From Alphaproteobacteria bacterium (GTDB taxonomy: Bacteria; Pseudomonadota; Alphaproteobacteria; Paracaedibacterales; CAIULA01), in NCBI GenBank assembly GCA_019751935.1, contig JAIEMR010000197.1, positions 1 to 5,477 on the forward strand: a stretch of DNA of 5,477 bases. The letters are read 5' to 3'. A model generated the notes under the pieces. The model saw only the letters and a program-made list of their open reading frames with translations. It was not told the DNA's origin and searched no databases. The position numbers and the translations under genes are program-made. This document shows, in pieces, positions 1-5,279 of the stretch. Position 1 is the stretch's first letter, and the number at the start of each line of letters is the position of its first letter.

Positions 1-62
1 CAGCAGTTCCAGCTACTCCAGCAGCAGTTCCAACTACTCCTGCAGCAGTTCCAGCTACAACA
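1..62 (+). repeat. 21-nt in-frame tandem repeat, about three copies
   Basis: Three consecutive units can be read at about 1-20 (first base lost at the window edge), 21-41 and 42-62. Each begins with CAGCAGTTCCA or GCAGCAGTTCCA. Units 1 and 2 differ at only two of 20 positions, and unit 3 diverges at its last few bases. The unit is a multiple of three, so gain or loss of a copy would change tail length by seven residues without shifting the frame. The array may continue upstream of the window. Confidence 0.8.
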
Positions 63-80
63 GCTCCAGCAGCTCACTAA
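1..80 (+). CDS. C-terminal end of an unidentified protein with an Ala/Pro/Thr/Val-rich tail (5' part outside window)
   Basis: The frame ending at the TAA at 78-80 is open to the left edge and reads AVPATPAAVPTTP, then AAVPATTAPAAH, then stop. The visible 25 residues contain only Ala, Val, Pro, Thr and a final His, which is typical of a flexible, unstructured extension and not of a folded domain. The tail is built from a 7-residue unit (roughly A-A-V-P-[A/T]-T-P), encoded by a 21-nt tandem repeat. A strong terminator lies 20 bp downstream, which supports this being a real gene end on the plus strand. The tail lacks the lysines of histone H1-like tails. Nothing here identifies the protein; such tails occur on envelope proteins, some ribosomal proteins and linkers between domains. 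I assign no function. Confidence 0.75.
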   Translation, partial: AVPATPAAVPTTPAAVPATTAPAAH

Positions 81-100
81 GTTTTTGCTTTTGAGAATCA

Positions 101-124
101 GGCGGGATTTATCCCGCCTTTTTT
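101..124 (+). terminator. Rho-independent terminator of the upstream gene
   Basis: GGCGGGA (101-107) pairs perfectly with TCCCGCC (112-118) around a TTTA loop, and the A-T pair inside the loop can extend the stem to 8 bp. It is followed directly by six T (119-124). GC-rich stem, short loop and immediate U-tract are the classic form. It lies 20 bp after the stop at 78-80. The other strand has no T-tract after the hairpin, so it should act on plus-strand transcription only and insulates radA from read-through. Confidence 0.93.
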
Positions 125-125
125 A

Positions 126-173
126 TTGCTCAATTTCTTTTATTTATTCTATCTTGAAAGAAATTCTTATAAT
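126..173 (+). promoter_or_regulatory. Candidate radA promoter region
   Basis: A perfect -10 consensus, TATAAT, occurs at 168-173, but no good -35 box sits 16-18 bp upstream (145-150 reads TATTCT). The nearby TTGAAA at 154-159 is only 8 bp away, too close to pair with it. If this -10 is used, transcription would start near 180 and leave a leader of only about 13 nt. An alternative is TTGCTC (126-131) with TATCTT (150-155) at 18-bp spacing; both boxes are weak, but the leader would keep the Shine-Dalgarno-like AAGGG at 176-180. The terminator just upstream means radA needs a promoter here. Confidence 0.45.
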
Positions 174-192
174 TTAAGGGCACTTTTCAAGA

Positions 193-1551
193 ATGGCCAA
201 GATCCAACAGCAATTTGTTTGTCAAGAATGCGGCGGCTGGCATAGTAAATGGAGCGGTCGTTGTGATACTTGTGGGGCTTGGAACAGCATTGTCGAAGAA
301 TCCATAGCTCCAAAGCAAACGGCGCGTCACAAAAGAATTGATTCAGGAAATTTCTTCTCAACTCTTGAAACCTCTGAAACCGATACTCCTCTTGATCATT
401 CCAGAATTTTAACAGGCATAGCAGAATTTGATCGTGTTTGCGGAGGAGGGCTTGTCCCAGGGTCAGTGATTCTTGTTGGCGGAGATCCTGGCATTGGAAA
501 ATCCACCCTTCTTTTGCAAGTTGTTGCCTCATTATCTCAATCATCAGCATGCGCTTATATCTCGGGTGAGGAAGCTTTGAGTCAACTAAGGCTTAGGGCA
601 GAAAGGCTGAAAGTTAATAAAGCTGCTGTTCATATGGCTTCATCTACTCAGCTGCAAGATATTCTGGTTGCTATAGATAAGCTTTCCAATTTAAAGCTCA
701 CCATTATTGATTCCATTCAAACCATGATATCAGAGGATATTACCTCTGCTGCAGGGACGGTTTCTCAAGTTCGCGCTTGCACACAAGACCTTATCGCTTC
801 AGCTAAAAAACAGGGGCATGTGGTTATTCTGGTAGGGCACGTAACCAAAGAAGGAGTCCTTGCTGGTCCCAGAGTTTTAGAGCACATGGTTGACACCGTC
901 CTTTATTTTGAAGGTGAACGGAATTATGACTATCGGATTTTAAGATCCGTTAAAAATCGCTTTGGGGCGACTGATGAAATTGGTGTCTTTGCAATGGGAG
1001 ATCAAGGGCTAACCGAGGTTCGAAATCCATCAGAGCTTTTCTTAGCGAATCATCAAAATGAAGTCAGCGGTACTGCTATTTTTGCTGGTATGGAGGGAAC
1101 GCGGCCCATTCTTTTGGAAATTCAGGCTTTGGTTGCGCCATCCTATTTGGCGTCACCAAGGCGCACGGCTGTGGGCTGGGATTCTAATCGTCTTTCGATG
1201 ATACTGGCAGTTTTAGAGGCACGATGTGGCCTTAGCTTTGGTAATAAAGATATTTATTTAAATGTGGCCGGTGGGCTTAAAATCACAGAACCCGCGGCCG
1301 ATTTAGCTGTGGCGGCTGCCCTTATTTCAGCTATTAAAAATCAACCGGTTCCCTCTTCAAGTATTTATTTTGGAGAGATTGGGTTAACAGGCGAAGTCAG
1401 GCCAGTAAGTCACAGCGAGCTTAGGTTCAAAGAAGCGGAGAAATTAGGTTTTTCGGAGGCTTTTTGTGCTTCTTCCCCCTCTAAAAAGACTGCTTATAAA
1501 GGACAGATCAATATTCATCCGTTAAAGTATCTTTTGGAATTGGTAAGGTGA
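193..1551 (+). CDS. radA: DNA repair/recombination ATPase RadA (Sms)
   Basis: RadA is a RecA-like hexameric ATPase that promotes branch migration of recombination intermediates alongside RecA in the cytoplasm. The 452-residue product has the usual family length and all its landmarks. An N-terminal four-cysteine zinc finger (C10-x2-C13 and C24-x2-C27) is followed by a RecA-type core with Walker A GGDPGIGKST (residues 96-105, K103), a Walker B aspartate in LTIIDS (D173) and the RadA-specific KNRFG motif (254-258). The C-terminal third is the Lon-protease-like domain (NVAGGLKITEPAAD from 357, GEIGLTGEVR from 394). As usual in RadA, it lacks the proteolytic serine and acts as a scaffold. The ATG at 193 is preferred because the zinc finger begins at residue 10 and AAGGG lies 12 bp upstream. 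The gene stands alone: terminator upstream, converging operon downstream. I see no truncation or frameshift. Confidence 0.98.
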   Translation: MAKIQQQFVCQECGGWHSKWSGRCDTCGAWNSIVEESIAPKQTARHKRIDSGNFFSTLETSETDTPLDHSRILTGIAEFDRVCGGGLVPGSVILVGGDPGIGKSTLLLQVVASLSQSSACAYISGEEALSQLRLRAERLKVNKAAVHMASSTQLQDILVAIDKLSNLKLTIIDSIQTMISEDITSAAGTVSQVRACTQDLIASAKKQGHVVILVGHVTKEGVLAGPRVLEHMVDTVLYFEGERNYDYRILRSVKNRFGATDEIGVFAMGDQGLTEVRNPSELFLANHQNEVSGTAIFAGMEGTRPILLEIQALVAPSYLASPRRTAVGWDSNRLSMILAVLEARCGLSFGNKDIYLNVAGGLKITEPAADLAVAAALISAIKNQPVPSSSIYFGEIGLTGEVRPVSHSELRFKEAEKLGFSEAFCASSPSKKTAYKGQINIHPLKYLLELVR

Positions 1552-1570
1552 TGAAGAGGTAATGCAGTAA

Positions 1571-1595
1571 TGGATCCTTCGATCAAGTCGAAGGA
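1571..1595 (+). repeat. Palindromic repeat copy A (REP/BIME-like), also possible radA terminator hairpin
   Basis: The element starts TGGATC, and its stem TCCTTCGA (1575-1582) pairs perfectly with TCGAAGGA (1588-1595) around a 5-nt loop, TCAAG. It begins 20 bp after the radA stop. A T-rich stretch follows (seven T at 1608-1614), but it starts 12 nt after the stem, so this is not a textbook terminator, though it may still act on radA transcripts. The same element, diverged, occurs in opposite orientation at 1651-1675. Confidence 0.75.
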
Positions 1596-1650
1596 AGACT
1601 ATTTCTGTTTTTTTATACTGTCTTTTTTCTATTCATCACACCCAAAGTTT

Positions 1651-1675
1651 TCCTCCGGCTCGACCGGAAGATCCA
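1651..1675 (-). repeat. Palindromic repeat copy B, inverted relative to copy A
   Basis: Read on the minus strand, this 25-mer matches copy A at 19 of 25 positions, and all six differences are transitions. On the plus strand its stem is 1651-1658 with 1664-1671, loop CTCGA. Relative to copy A, two T-A/A-T pairs have become C-G/G-C pairs by changes on both sides, one C-G pair has become a wobble pair, and one change lies in the loop. Similarity continues a few bases beyond both ends (TRATGGATC before, ARACT after). It lies 16 bp past the stop of the minus-strand hydrolase gene. Confidence 0.75.
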
Positions 1676-1691
1676 TCAAGGGATTTCCCCC

Positions 1692-2576
1692 TTACCAATG
1701 CATTTTCTCCGCTACATACGTAGGTTCAGCATTATATTGTTGGCCTAATTGTTTCAAAGTCTCATTGAATGTATTTTTCTTAAAATGTGGCAACAGTTCG
1801 CCGCCATGGATTCCGCTTAGGACCATCAGAGAATCAATTCCATAAGCATTAGCGCCAGCGATATCTGTTGCAAGGGAATCGCCTATCATTAAGATTCGAT
1901 CTTTGGAGATTTCTTTATTTAAGGATTCCTGGGCTCTGGAGTGCAAAATTTGATAAATTTCTGCATCCGGTTTTCCGTGTTGACGCATTTTCCCGCCCAT
2001 GGATTGGTAATGAGCTGCTATCGCACCTGAGCAAAGAACGATTTCATCACCATACAGAACACGTTTATCTGGATTAGCACAGACAAGGGGTAAATTACGC
2101 TGTAACGCTTGATCTAATTCCGATTGATAGGATTCAAGCGTTCTATCCCACATATCTGTTCCCGTCACCAAAACAAAATCTGCGTCATCGATATTGGTTA
2201 CATCCGTATATTCCAGGGATGTAAAAAGATTGCGATCCCGTTCAGGCCCTACATGATAAAGGCGAGTTCCTAAAGCTTGGTAAAACGCATCAGATCGATC
2301 GCGTAAATTTTTATGACATTCATAACCTGATGTTTGAAGATCATTATAAAGATCCCGCGGGAGTCCCATTCCAGAGAGTTTCTTAATAGCTGCTTCAGGC
2401 ATACGAGGAGCATTAGAGAGGATAAAAACAGGTTTACCTTCTTTTTTTAGATTTTGATAACATTCCAGCGCTTCAGGAAAAGGCGTTTTTCCATTATGAG
2501 TGACACCCCAAAGATCTATAAAAAAAAGGTCATATTGGTGAACAAGTGAAGAAAGCCCATTCATAAATTTAGTCAT
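1692..2576 (-). CDS. HAD-superfamily class IIA hydrolase, TIGR01459-type
   Basis: This 294-residue cytoplasmic protein is a HAD phosphatase-like enzyme of the IIA cap class (the NagD/4-nitrophenylphosphatase group). Motif I is DLWGVTHNG, with the presumed nucleophile D21. Motif II is LSNAPR (S54-N55). The cap carries TSG (82-84) and CANPD (166-170). The motif III lysine lies in HGKPD (K202), and motif IV is IGDSLATDIAGA (D233, D238). The second aspartate of the usual DxD motif I is replaced by W23; DxWGV is, as I recall, characteristic of this family. The natural substrate is not established. The ATG at 2576 overlaps the end of the upstream gene by 8 bp (ATGACTAA), implying translational coupling; there is no clear independent Shine-Dalgarno. 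A second ATG at codon 5 is a possible alternative start. Eight consecutive T codons for F18-F19 lie just before the nucleophile. Confidence 0.93.
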   Translation of the reverse strand: MTKFMNGLSSLVHQYDLFFIDLWGVTHNGKTPFPEALECYQNLKKEGKPVFILSNAPRMPEAAIKKLSGMGLPRDLYNDLQTSGYECHKNLRDRSDAFYQALGTRLYHVGPERDRNLFTSLEYTDVTNIDDADFVLVTGTDMWDRTLESYQSELDQALQRNLPLVCANPDKRVLYGDEIVLCSGAIAAHYQSMGGKMRQHGKPDAEIYQILHSRAQESLNKEISKDRILMIGDSLATDIAGANAYGIDSLMVLSGIHGGELLPHFKKNTFNETLKQLGQQYNAEPTYVAEKMHW

Positions 2577-3666
2577 CCTGGTAATGTGTTAGAAACTCTT
2601 CTAAAAGTTGTACCTCACCAAAAGCAGGGCCGCAAGCGTAATCTACATGAGTAGGAGCTATGTCTTGTAAGGTTTGAATGTCTTCTAAATCACTCAGAAT
2701 AATTTTATAAGATTGCTCAGAAAATGACTGAATTTGCTGGCTGGCCTGCCTTCGAGCTAGGCCTTTTAGTGAATTACTTAAATGAGTCAAGCTTATGTAA
2801 ACAAGGCTTACAGAATGAGGGACTCTCTTGTTTGGAATATCATTGATTTCCAGGCCAATTTGGATGCTTTGCCTATTCAGTTCTGCTAGTAAATTATGAT
2901 GTTTCAGAATTGAAGAAGGCTGTATCAAAAAAACAAACAGATGTTTTGGAAAGGTAAAATGACCAATGAGATCTTTGAAAAGCTGTAAATGTTGAGGTTG
3001 TTTGAAAATACTCTCAGGCACCCTACACAGAAAAGGTGTGCAACTAGGTGATTTACTTTCTTTTATAATTTTGGAAAGCGTTGCAAGCAGTATAGCAAGA
3101 TCGATCTGAGCTTTATCATAAGGATTTGCTTTAACTTCTAATCTTTCTAACTCTACGAATTGTTTGCTTTCTGGCAAAGGCAAAGAAATATCATAGTGAT
3201 AAAAGCTTATTTTTCTTTGAGGTATGCTGTATACAGGGCTTGCATTTATTTGAAATGAAAAATTTTGTATGACTGTGATGAGATATGAAAGAGAAATGGA
3301 ATATCGATGTTCTTTGCTTGAAAGATTCGCGAAAAGAGAAATAGAGGAGGGCGGAAGATTTTTTAAATGGCCTAAGATATCTTCAAGGGTGTTATTTAAA
3401 ACCTCTTCAAAAGTTAAAAATGTTCTAAATTTAAAAAGAGTCGAAAAAGGATTTTTTTTGGATTCCTTGGATCTGGATGGCTTTTCATGAGAAATCGACA
3501 ATCCATAAATAAGACTAATTATTATGCTGCATAAAAATATAAAAGCCAAAGAAAGGCCAGAAAGTGAAACAGGAGATAACCAATCAATTAAAGCAAATGA
3601 ACAGGCAACGAGCAAAGAGAGAGGAGCTGGTTTGAGTATGCTCGAAAGACGAGATCTTTTTGCCAT
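2569..3666 (-). CDS. Membrane-anchored protein with a degenerate EAL-like (TipF-like) domain
   Basis: The 365-residue product starts with a basic stretch (K3, R4, R6, K12), then two hydrophobic segments at about 16-33 and 36-57 that look like a membrane hairpin. A basic, serine/lysine-rich linker follows (60-72), placing the rest in the cytoplasm. From about 145 to 355 the pattern follows an EAL domain of the alphaproteobacterial TipF kind: FLCRVPESIF (212-221) where TipF-like proteins read FCNIS, LFVFLIQ (243-249) where lvFEl.Q is usual, GLEINDI (271-277) in place of the DDFG region, VYISL (289-293) in place of the KID strand, and YKIILSDLEDIQTL (320-333) plus CGPAFG (345-350) in place of AEGVE and QGYxFG. 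Every c-di-GMP-hydrolysing or metal-binding signature is missing, so enzymatic activity is very unlikely. TipF positions flagella in Caulobacter; the role here is unknown. It is the first gene of an operon with the HAD hydrolase. I see no convincing Shine-Dalgarno before the ATG at 3666. The family call is by eye; the alternative is an unrelated lineage-specific membrane protein. Confidence 0.6.
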   Translation of the reverse strand: MAKRSRLSSILKPAPLSLLVACSFALIDWLSPVSLSGLSLAFIFLCSIIISLIYGLSISHEKPSRSKESKKNPFSTLFKFRTFLTFEEVLNNTLEDILGHLKNLPPSSISLFANLSSKEHRYSISLSYLITVIQNFSFQINASPVYSIPQRKISFYHYDISLPLPESKQFVELERLEVKANPYDKAQIDLAILLATLSKIIKESKSPSCTPFLCRVPESIFKQPQHLQLFKDLIGHFTFPKHLFVFLIQPSSILKHHNLLAELNRQSIQIGLEINDIPNKRVPHSVSLVYISLTHLSNSLKGLARRQASQQIQSFSEQSYKIILSDLEDIQTLQDIAPTHVDYACGPAFGEVQLLEEFLTHYQDD

Positions 3667-3716
3667 GTGTAGAAAACTCTATTCTATCTGCTGTAATATA
3701 AGGAGCATAAAGATGG

Positions 3717-3745
3717 TTATTAGAATATTTTTCAAAACAGTTCAA
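3717..3745 (-). promoter_or_regulatory. Candidate promoter of the minus-strand EAL-like/HAD operon
   Basis: On the minus strand TTGAAC (3745-3740) is followed after 17 bp by TAATAA (3722-3717), a near-consensus -35 and a 4/6 -10. Transcription would start near 3710, giving a leader of about 43 nt before the ATG at 3666. A second -10-like TATATT (3700-3695) lies closer to the gene but lacks a matching -35. The 186-bp divergent spacer between this gene and tRNA-Tyr otherwise holds only the tRNA promoter. Confidence 0.45.
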
Positions 3746-3789
3746 TGAATTTTTTAGCACAGTTGAGAAGGGAAAGGGGAATAAATAGG

Positions 3790-3839
3790 TAAATAATTGT
3801 ATTAAATTATTGACAGACTAAGCAAAAATCTCCTAAATC
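3790..3839 (+). promoter_or_regulatory. Promoter of the tRNA-Tyr/tRNA-Gly/tuf transcript with UP-like tract
   Basis: A perfect -35 box TTGACA (3810-3815) is preceded directly by a tract with 19 A/T in 20 bases (3790-3809), resembling the UP elements of strong stable-RNA promoters. The -10 is poor: CTAAAT (3833-3838) at 17 bp or TAAATC (3834-3839) at 18 bp. Transcription would start near 3846, only a few bases before the mature tRNA-Tyr end at 3853. The position, immediately upstream of a tRNA and tuf cluster, fits a highly expressed unit. Confidence 0.65.
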
Positions 3840-3852
3840 ATAGAGGAATGTT

Positions 3853-3938
3853 GGAAGGATGGCCGAGTGGTTAAAGGCAGCAGACTGTAAATCTGCCGAC
3901 GTTAGTCTACGCAGGTTCAAATCCTGCTCCTTCCACCA
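3853..3938 (+). tRNA. tRNA-Tyr (anticodon GUA)
   Basis: The acceptor stem GGAAGGA (3853-3859) pairs perfectly with TCCTTCC (3928-3934), followed by discriminator A and an encoded CCA (3936-3938). The anticodon stem GCAGA/TCTGC encloses the loop CTGTAAA with anticodon GTA at 3887-3889. The T arm is GCAGG-TTCAAAT-CCTGC (3911-3927). A long variable arm (3897-3910, with a GAC/GTC stem) makes this a class II tRNA, as expected for bacterial tRNA-Tyr. It reads both tyrosine codons, UAU and UAC. tRNA-Gly follows after 5 bp, so both are probably cut from one precursor. Confidence 0.98.
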
Positions 3939-3943
3939 AATAT

Positions 3944-4017
3944 GCGGGTGTAGCTTAGTGGTAAAGCTCCAGCCTTCCAAGCTGGCTATGTGGGTTCGAT
4001 TCCCATCACCCGCTCCA
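3944..4017 (+). tRNA. tRNA-Gly (anticodon UCC)
   Basis: The acceptor stem GCGGGTG (3944-3950) pairs perfectly with CACCCGC (4007-4013), with discriminator T4014 and an encoded CCA (4015-4017). The anticodon stem CCAGC/GCTGG (3969-3973, 3981-3985) encloses CTTCCAA with anticodon TCC at 3976-3978, which reads GGA and GGG. The T stem (3990-3994 with 4002-4006) contains one G-T wobble pair. The gene lies 5 bp after tRNA-Tyr and 51 bp before tuf with no terminator between, so it is probably processed from a tRNA-tuf transcript. Confidence 0.98.
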
Positions 4018-4020
4018 AAT

Positions 4021-4058
4021 TATAATTTTATGAATTACTTTAAGCATAGCTGATAGGA
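4021..4058 (+). promoter_or_regulatory. tuf leader: -10-like TATAAT and Shine-Dalgarno AGGA
   Basis: The 51-bp gap between tRNA-Gly and tuf contains a perfect TATAAT at 4021-4026, but the -35 position falls inside the tRNA-Gly T arm and reads GATTCC, so an independent tuf promoter is doubtful. AGGA at 4055-4058 lies 10 bp before the tuf ATG and is the likely ribosome binding site. A second AAGGA at 4063-4067 is only 1 bp from the ATG, too close for normal use. Confidence 0.4.
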
Positions 4059-4068
4059 ACACAAGGAC

Positions 4069-5259
4069 ATGTCGAAAGCGAAGTATGAGCGGAATAAGCC
4101 GCATTGCAATATAGGAACGATTGGTCACGTAGATCATGGGAAGACATCATTAACAGCGGCGATTACGAAAGTATTAGCAGAGAGTGGTGGTGCGAGTTTT
4201 ATGGCGTATGATCAGATAGATAAAGCTCCAGAAGAAAAAGCACGTGGTATTACGATTTCGACAGCGCACGTTGAGTACGAGACAGCGAATCGTCACTATG
4301 CACACGTTGACTGTCCAGGCCACGCAGACTATGTAAAGAACATGATCACGGGTGCTGCACAGATGGACGGCGGTATATTGGTTGTGTCAGCAGCTGATGG
4401 CCCGATGCCTCAGACACGCGAGCATATCTTGCTAGCACGTCAGGTTGGTGTTCCAGCGCTTGTTGTGTTTATGAACAAGATCGATATGGTAGATGATGAA
4501 GAATTGGCGGACTTGGTAGAGTTAGAAGTTCGTGAATTGTTAACATCCTATGGATTTCCAGGAGATAAGATTCCTGTTATCCGCGGATCAGCACTTTGTG
4601 CATTAGAAGATAAAGATCCAGCAAAAGGAAAAGAAGCAATTCTAAAGTTGATGGCGGCGGTAGATGAATATATTCCGCAACCGGAACGTGCGAAAGATCG
4701 TCCATTCTTGATGCCGATAGAAGATGTGTTTTCAATCGCAGGCCGTGGTACAGTTGTTACCGGGCGCGTTGAGAGAGGCGTTATAAAAGTTGGTGAGGAA
4801 GCAGAGATTGTAGGGATTCGTCCGACAGTAAAGACTGTTGTAACAGGCGTCGAGATGTTCCGTAAATTGCTGGATTCAGGTGAAGCAGGAGATAACATTG
4901 GTGCGCTTCTTCGTGGAACGAAGAGAGAAGATGTTGAGCGCGGTCAGGTATTGGCGGCTCCTGGTAGCATTACGCCTCACACAAACTTCAAGGCAGAAGC
5001 ATATATCTTGACAAAGGAAGAGGGAGGGCGTCATACTCCATTTTTCACGAACTATCGTCCGCAGTTTTATTTCCGTACAACGGACGTGACTGGGATGGTA
5101 TCTTTGCCAGAAGGCGTAGAGATGGTGATGCCTGGTGATAACATTGCGATGACGGTAGAATTGATTGCTCCGATTGCGATGGACGAAGGACTTCGTTTCG
5201 CGATTCGTGAAGGTGGTCGTACCGTCGGTGCTGGTGTCGTCTCCTCTATTGTTAAATAA
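4069..5259 (+). CDS. tuf: Translation elongation factor Tu
   Basis: EF-Tu is the GTPase that delivers aminoacyl-tRNA to the ribosomal A site. The 396-residue product is full length. The G domain has GHVDHGKT (19-26), RGITIS in switch I, DCPGH (81-85, with catalytic H85), NKID (136-139) and SAL (174-176). Domains II and III follow, with GRGTVVTGRVERG and the highly conserved ending GLRFAIREGGRTVGAGVV. The N-terminus MSKAKYERNKPHCNIGTIGH fixes the start. C13 in place of the common valine matches what I recall from several alphaproteobacterial EF-Tu sequences. Upstream are two tRNA genes; downstream, after 20 bp, is rpsJ, so tuf heads the S10 ribosomal-protein operon here. rpsL, rpsG and fusA, which often precede tuf in other bacteria, are not adjacent. 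Leucine is coded largely by TTG and arginine by CGT, unlike radA. Confidence 0.99.
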   Translation: MSKAKYERNKPHCNIGTIGHVDHGKTSLTAAITKVLAESGGASFMAYDQIDKAPEEKARGITISTAHVEYETANRHYAHVDCPGHADYVKNMITGAAQMDGGILVVSAADGPMPQTREHILLARQVGVPALVVFMNKIDMVDDEELADLVELEVRELLTSYGFPGDKIPVIRGSALCALEDKDPAKGKEAILKLMAAVDEYIPQPERAKDRPFLMPIEDVFSIAGRGTVVTGRVERGVIKVGEEAEIVGIRPTVKTVVTGVEMFRKLLDSGEAGDNIGALLRGTKREDVERGQVLAAPGSITPHTNFKAEAYILTKEEGGRHTPFFTNYRPQFYFRTTDVTGMVSLPEGVEMVMPGDNIAMTVELIAPIAMDEGLRFAIREGGRTVGAGVVSSIVK

Positions 5260-5279
5260 ATTGTTGTTGAGTTGAAATA

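Noticed and set aside
167..550. Minus-strand frame of 127 codons opposite the start of radA
   Set aside because: It overlaps the conserved zinc finger and Walker A coding region of radA and resembles no family.
1678..1693. AAGGG/CCCTT inverted repeat at the end of the HAD gene as a terminator
   Set aside because: Only 5 bp, overlapping the stop codon, with no T-tract on the minus strand.
1570..1845. Plus-strand frame of 91 codons starting in the palindromic element
   Set aside because: It crosses the intergenic repeats and the 3' end of the HAD gene, is low in complexity, and has no ribosome binding site.
2352..2362. GC-rich palindrome around CCCGCGGGA inside the HAD gene
   Set aside because: It encodes ordinary residues of the protein, has no T-tract and is not related to the intergenic repeats.
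3667..3852. A small RNA or short gene in the divergent spacer
   Set aside because: No stable hairpin with T-tract and no convincing start with ribosome binding site; the spacer is explained by two promoters.
3859..4053. A 64-codon plus-strand frame starting MAEWLKAADCKSAD
   Set aside because: It runs straight through the tRNA-Tyr and tRNA-Gly genes; the peptide is a well-known false translation of tRNA sequence.
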